From: Streptomyces beihaiensis
GTDB taxonomy: Bacteria; Actinomycetota; Actinomycetes; Streptomycetales; Streptomycetaceae
NCBI RefSeq assembly: GCF_026274175.1
Contig: NZ_JAPHNL010000310.1
Coordinates: forward strand, 27,701-91,700
Direction: 5' to 3'
DNA: 64,000 bases
Numbering within the stretch: the stretch's first letter is position 1; each line of letters starts with the position of its first letter. Shown one piece after another: positions 60,659 through 64,000 of this stretch. Made by a program: the position numbers and the translations under genes. The notes beneath the pieces were generated by a model. That model was given only the letters and a program-made list of their open reading frames with translations, did not search any database and was not told the DNA's origin.

Positions 60659-62191
60659 TCAGCCGTGCACCTGGCCCAGCCACTGCAGGGTGCGCCGTAC
60701 CTCCGCCGTGAACGGATGACCGGGCCCCTGGAGCCGTTCCGCGTCGTACAGCAGCCGCATCAGCGTGTCGTGCGCGGCGGCCCGGTCGCCGAGGGCGAGC
60801 AGGAGTTGGCCGATGCGGCGGCGCACGTCGAGGGCGAGGCGCAGGTCCGTGGTGGCGTACTGGTTCTCGTAGTACGGAAGCAGGGCGCGGTACTCGGTGA
60901 GGGCCTCGGCCGGTTCGCCGAGGGCTTCGAGGCACTGGGCGGCCTCGTAGCGGAACTGGAGGGACTGCGGGTCGGCGTGGCCCGCCTCCGCGGCGCGCTC
61001 GTCGGCGAGGCGGCGCAGTTCGGGCAGGGCGCGGCGGTACTGGCCGTCGTCCATGAGTGTGGCCGCGTACTGCTTGCGCAGGGTGCGGACGACGGGTGAG
61101 TGCTCACCGTGCTGGGCGCTGGCGGCGGGCAGGATCGCGCCGAGGATGTCGACGGCCTGCGTGATGCGGCCCTCGCCGAGCAGCCGTTTGACGTCGTCGA
61201 CTGCGCGGGCGATGTCCGGGCGTTCGCCCTGCACCGCGGAGCCGGACGGCCGGGGCGCGGGGGTCCGGGCGGCGTCGGGCCAGGGGGCGTGCGGGCGCAG
61301 GAACGGGCGTGTGGGGTCGAGCGGGTGGCCGGTGGGCGCGCCGGGCGCGGGCAGCAGCGGGAGCAGTTCCTCGTAGACGTGCTGTGCGGAGGGCGGGCGG
61401 TGCTGCGGGTCCTTGGCCAGCAGGCGCAGGACGAGGTCCTCCAGGGCCTGCGGTGTCTCGGGGCGCAGCTGCCGCACGGGCAGCGGGGCCTCGTAGAGGT
61501 GGCGGTGGAGGATGCCGAGGGCGGTGGTGCCCGTGAACGGCACGTCTCCGCTGAGCAGTTCGTGGAGGAGTACGCCGAGCGCGTACAGGTCGGTGTACGG
61601 GCCGACGGCGCCGCCCATCGCCTGCTCCGGCGCCATGTACGCGGGCGTGCCGATGGGTGAGCCGGTGTGGGTGAGGCGGGTGGTGTCGTTGTCGAGGACG
61701 GAGGCGACGCCGAGGTCGAGGACGGTGACGGTGCCGTCCTTGCGCACCATGACGTTGCGCGGCTTGAGGTCGCGGTGGACGATCGGCACGGCGTGCACGG
61801 CGGAGAGGACCGCGCACAGCTGGGCGGCGACGGAGACGGCCCAGGGCCAGGGGTAGGGGTCGTGTTCGGCCAGGTGGTCGGCGAGGTCGGAACCGTCGAC
61901 GTACTGCATGACCAGGTACAGCTCGGCGGCGGGTCCCTCGCCCTCGGTGCCCGCGTCGTGCACGGTGACCAGTCCGGGGTGGTCGACCTGTGCGGTGATG
62001 CGGCACTCGCGAAGGAAGCGGTGGCGCAGTTCGTCGGCCTCGGCGCCCGCGACGCGGTCGGGGCGGACCAGTTTCACGGCGACGCGGCGGTCCAGGCGCT
62101 GGTCGTAGGCCGTCCAGACCTGGCCCATGCCGCCCTGGCCGATGAGTGTGGACAGTTCGTAGCGTCCGGCGACGACGCGGCCCCCGCTCAT
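60659..62191 (-). CDS. Serine/threonine protein kinase with C-terminal TPR-like region
   Basis: A 510-residue cytosolic Hanks-type kinase. The kinase domain (about 11-265) has the glycine loop GQGGMGQVW, Lys40 in VAVKLV, HRDLKPRN (139-146; catalytic Asp141), and DLG at 159-161 in place of DFG, as in many actinobacterial kinases. GTPAYMAPEQ marks the activation segment end. A Pro-rich linker (about 275-325) leads to a helical region with repeats (about 330-505) like tetratricopeptide repeats. There is no membrane helix or PASTA domain. The ATG at 62191 overlaps the stop of the upstream membrane-protein gene by 4 bp. Confidence 0.93.
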   Translation of the reverse strand: MSGGRVVAGRYELSTLIGQGGMGQVWTAYDQRLDRRVAVKLVRPDRVAGAEADELRHRFLRECRITAQVDHPGLVTVHDAGTEGEGPAAELYLVMQYVDGSDLADHLAEHDPYPWPWAVSVAAQLCAVLSAVHAVPIVHRDLKPRNVMVRKDGTVTVLDLGVASVLDNDTTRLTHTGSPIGTPAYMAPEQAMGGAVGPYTDLYALGVLLHELLSGDVPFTGTTALGILHRHLYEAPLPVRQLRPETPQALEDLVLRLLAKDPQHRPPSAQHVYEELLPLLPAPGAPTGHPLDPTRPFLRPHAPWPDAARTPAPRPSGSAVQGERPDIARAVDDVKRLLGEGRITQAVDILGAILPAASAQHGEHSPVVRTLRKQYAATLMDDGQYRRALPELRRLADERAAEAGHADPQSLQFRYEAAQCLEALGEPAEALTEYRALLPYYENQYATTDLRLALDVRRRIGQLLLALGDRAAAHDTLMRLLYDAERLQGPGHPFTAEVRRTLQWLGQVHG

Positions 62192-62817
62192 CGGCCGTCT
62201 TCCTGCTTGCGCAGATAGTCGCTCAGCTCGTCCAGTTCGGCGCGGACCTGGTCGATACGGGGCTGGTCGATACGGGGCTGGTCGGCGTGGGGTGGTGGTG
62301 TGGCCGTCGGCTGCGTGGGCATCACGGGCATCGCGGGTGCCGGGGGAGTGGTGGGCGCCTGCGGGTAGGGGTGGGGGCGGGGGTAGCCGTAGGAGGGCTG
62401 GTCCGGGTACGGGGCGGGCGCTCCCGTGGCCATGGCCGTGGGAGGGGCCACGGGAGTGTGGCGGCGGGTGTGGCGGGCGTCCGCGACCAGGTAGTACGTG
62501 ACCGATGCGAACATGTTGACGATCATCAGGCCCATCGCGGCGTTGCCCCACCAGGTGATGAAGTCGTCGCCGCCCGGATCGCTGAAGATGCCCGCCCAGC
62601 AGACGGCCTGGGTCACGGCCGCCGCCGTGAAGGCCCACCGGTCGAGCTTGCGGCGGGTGGTCAGGGCGAGCCGCAGCATCGGCACGAAGCCGAGGATGCC
62701 GAGGCTCAGCACCGCGATGGCCACGAAGAGCACGCGCAGCGCGACCCGTGCTCCGCGCGAGGGGAGCGGGGGTGGCGGCGGGGGCGCGTAGCCGTATCCC
62801 TGGCCATGGCCGTGCAT
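62188..62817 (-). CDS. Membrane protein coupled to the kinase gene
   Basis: A 209-residue protein with a Gly/Tyr/Pro N-terminus and four likely helices in two pairs (about 25-50, 60-75, 88-110), followed by a long Pro/Ala/Thr cytoplasmic tail with repeated PRIDQ units and a short coiled coil (VRAELDELSDYLRKQED). The ATG at 62817 has GGAG. Its stop overlaps the kinase start (ATGA), so the pair is coupled. It could bring the soluble kinase to the membrane or be its substrate. That is inference. No family recognised. Confidence 0.75.
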   Translation of the reverse strand: MHGHGQGYGYAPPPPPPLPSRGARVALRVLFVAIAVLSLGILGFVPMLRLALTTRRKLDRWAFTAAAVTQAVCWAGIFSDPGGDDFITWWGNAAMGLMIVNMFASVTYYLVADARHTRRHTPVAPPTAMATGAPAPYPDQPSYGYPRPHPYPQAPTTPPAPAMPVMPTQPTATPPPHADQPRIDQPRIDQVRAELDELSDYLRKQEDGR

Positions 62818-62910
62818 GACTGCTCCTGCTGGACGGGTTCCTGCGTTCGACGTGCGTGCGTGCTTTGCCGAGCGTATAGCCAGGCAGGGACAACCGGCCC
62901 CGGGGTTGCC

Positions 62911-64000
62911 TCACTCCGGTTGGAGGCTGCCGTCCGTCAGACCGTCGTACAGGCCCTGGACGAGCCGGTCGCCGAGGCGGCCCGCGAGCCGCAGCGCGTC
63001 CTCGAAGGCGGCGAGGGACTTGAACCTGGCGCCGTAGCGGGCCTGTTCGGCCAGCGGCAGGCGGGGCAGCTGCAGGCGGCGTACGTCGAGCCGGGTGGCG
63101 GTGGAGGCGTAGCTGCTGGCCTGCCGGTTGTTGGCGGTGGAGCGCAGGAAACCGGCGAGGAACCACGGGTCGAGCGCGGCCGGGTCGGGGCGCAGCAGCG
63201 CGAGCCCGCGGCCGAGGGCGGCGCCCGCGGTGGCGTCGTCGACGACCCGGGCCGCGGACGCTCCGCCGACGACGGGCACGACGACGTCGCCGGTCTCCAG
63301 GAGCAGCGACGTCCCGTCGAGGGCGACGGCGACCGGGCCACCGGAGGGCTCGGAGCCGGTGAGCACGTCATGGTCGGTGAGTACGGGCACGCGCGCGTGG
63401 CTGCCCGAACCGTCCGCGGCGGCGGCCGTGGACGGGGATGTCGAGTGCGACATCGACTGCGACGCCGTCTGCGATGTGGCCAGCGACAGGGCGCCCGCGC
63501 GCGCCAGTTCGCCGACGGTGGTCTGCGGCCAGCGCTGCGCGTCGGTGGCGGCGGGCGCGGTGTCGGTGTCCTTCGGGGTGAGTGCGGTGGCCAGGTGGAG
63601 CGTGTCGGCGAGCCGTTCCCGCACGGCGGTGACCTGCTCGGCTCCGTCGCCCCCGGCCGGGGGCGGCAGGCGGCGGGCGGGGGTGAGGTCGACCTCGTCG
63701 TCGAGGAGTTCGATGACGGGCACGGAGCGGGCCAGGCCCGGCCGTTCGGGCAGGGTGCCGGTGGCGTCGAAGGCGCGCCAGGCGTCGAGTACGGCCTCCT
63801 GCACGCCGGCCCACACCTGCTTCTCGCGCACGTCGCCCGCCGCGGGCCCGGCCGTGGTCCCGGCCGTGTCGACGAGCAGCAGCTCCGGTGCGGCGGGGGC
63901 GGCGGCGCCGGGCCTGCGCAGCACCCACAGGTGCAGGGGGATGTTGTTGGGCGGCACGGCGCCTGCGGGCAGCGCGATCACCGCCCGCAGGGCGCCGCGG
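62911..64000 (-). CDS. N-6 DNA methylase-like protein, C-terminal part (5' end beyond window)
   Basis: About 363 residues of an open frame that enters from the right edge. The first visible segment, ALRAVIALPAGAVPPNNIPLHLWVLR, is the region that follows the catalytic NPPY motif in type I HsdM-like N-6 adenine methylases. The C-terminal half (FLAGFLRSTANNRQASSYASTATRLDVRRLQLPRLPLAEQARYGARFKSLAAFEDAL) resembles a target-recognition domain of HsdS proteins. It thus looks like a fused methylase-specificity protein. From memory such a solitary gene is conserved near mfd in Streptomyces and may not belong to a restriction system. The catalytic motifs lie outside the window. Confidence 0.8.
   Translation of the reverse strand, partial: RGALRAVIALPAGAVPPNNIPLHLWVLRRPGAAAPAAPELLLVDTAGTTAGPAAGDVREKQVWAGVQEAVLDAWRAFDATGTLPERPGLARSVPVIELLDDEVDLTPARRLPPPAGGDGAEQVTAVRERLADTLHLATALTPKDTDTAPAATDAQRWPQTTVGELARAGALSLATSQTASQSMSHSTSPSTAAAADGSGSHARVPVLTDHDVLTGSEPSGGPVAVALDGTSLLLETGDVVVPVVGGASAARVVDDATAGAALGRGLALLRPDPAALDPWFLAGFLRSTANNRQASSYASTATRLDVRRLQLPRLPLAEQARYGARFKSLAAFEDALRLAGRLGDRLVQGLYDGLTDGSLQPE

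Noticed and set aside
62911-64000. Complete restriction-modification system
   Set aside because: Only the C-terminal part of one methylase-like gene is visible and no restriction subunit is in the window, so no defence system can be claimed.

Overview
The window looks like core chromosome of a Streptomyces or a very close relative. GC content is very high throughout, codon third positions are almost all G or C, and GTG starts and 4-bp start/stop overlaps (GTGA, ATGA) are common. Lineage markers are also present: the bldA tRNA-Leu(UAA), a TipA-type MerR regulator, a SigB-family sigma factor with its anti-sigma and anti-anti-sigma partners, two Rpf cell-wall hydrolases, one behind a c-di-AMP riboswitch, and DUF397/XRE pairs. 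From memory, gene order resembles the purK-to-mazG part of the S. coelicolor chromosome. I could not run a comparison.

Layout. 1-6 kb: purK (cut by the window edge), a GtrA-type membrane protein, a two-component system and a POT peptide transporter. 6-10.3 kb: a four-gene leftward operon for cell-surface proteins, with sortase-type tails (LAETG, LPRTG) and a WxL-interacting-type protein. 10.4-13 kb: a partner-switching module (anti-sigma, STAS, sigma factor). 13-15.7 kb: a TipA-like regulator and a GH18 chitinase with a DasR-type operator. 15.7-21.4 kb: a hut operon (hutU, an M20 amidohydrolase, hutF, hutI) behind a clear promoter with an overlapping palindrome. 21.4-28.3 kb: small membrane proteins, then isolated respiratory subunits (cytochrome b, CtaF, CtaD) and an RpiR-family regulator.

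28.7-31.8 kb is an accessory patch. It holds an unknown protein, a membrane-anchored J-domain protein, a DUF397 gene, and two divergent genes that have both lost their N-terminal parts at one junction: an XRE/DUF5753 regulator and a PCMT-like methyltransferase. 31.8-44.8 kb: cbs, an SGNH hydrolase, a thiolase, small conserved proteins, a BI-1 family protein, bldA, a MacB-type ABC exporter and cfa. 45-50.4 kb: ndh with a Rex operator, ppx, a DUF501 protein, divIC and eno. 50.7-53.6 kb: two Rpf proteins with LysM domains and an LppU-like protein. 53.6-64 kb: a LysR regulator, a P450 coupled to a large STAND-like/Sel1 protein whose P-loop is degenerate, mazG, a SurA-like lipoprotein, a Ser/Thr kinase with a coupled membrane protein, and the 3' part of an N-6 DNA methylase gene.

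Most of the window is housekeeping: purine synthesis, histidine breakdown, sulfur amino acid metabolism, glycolysis, respiration and cell division. The items most worth following are the STAND-like/P450 pair, the surface-protein operon, the truncated gene pair at 30.9 kb, the isolated oxidase module, the possible second product of the TipA-like gene, and the regulatory DNA sites (Rex, DasR-type, ydaO riboswitch, hut palindrome).
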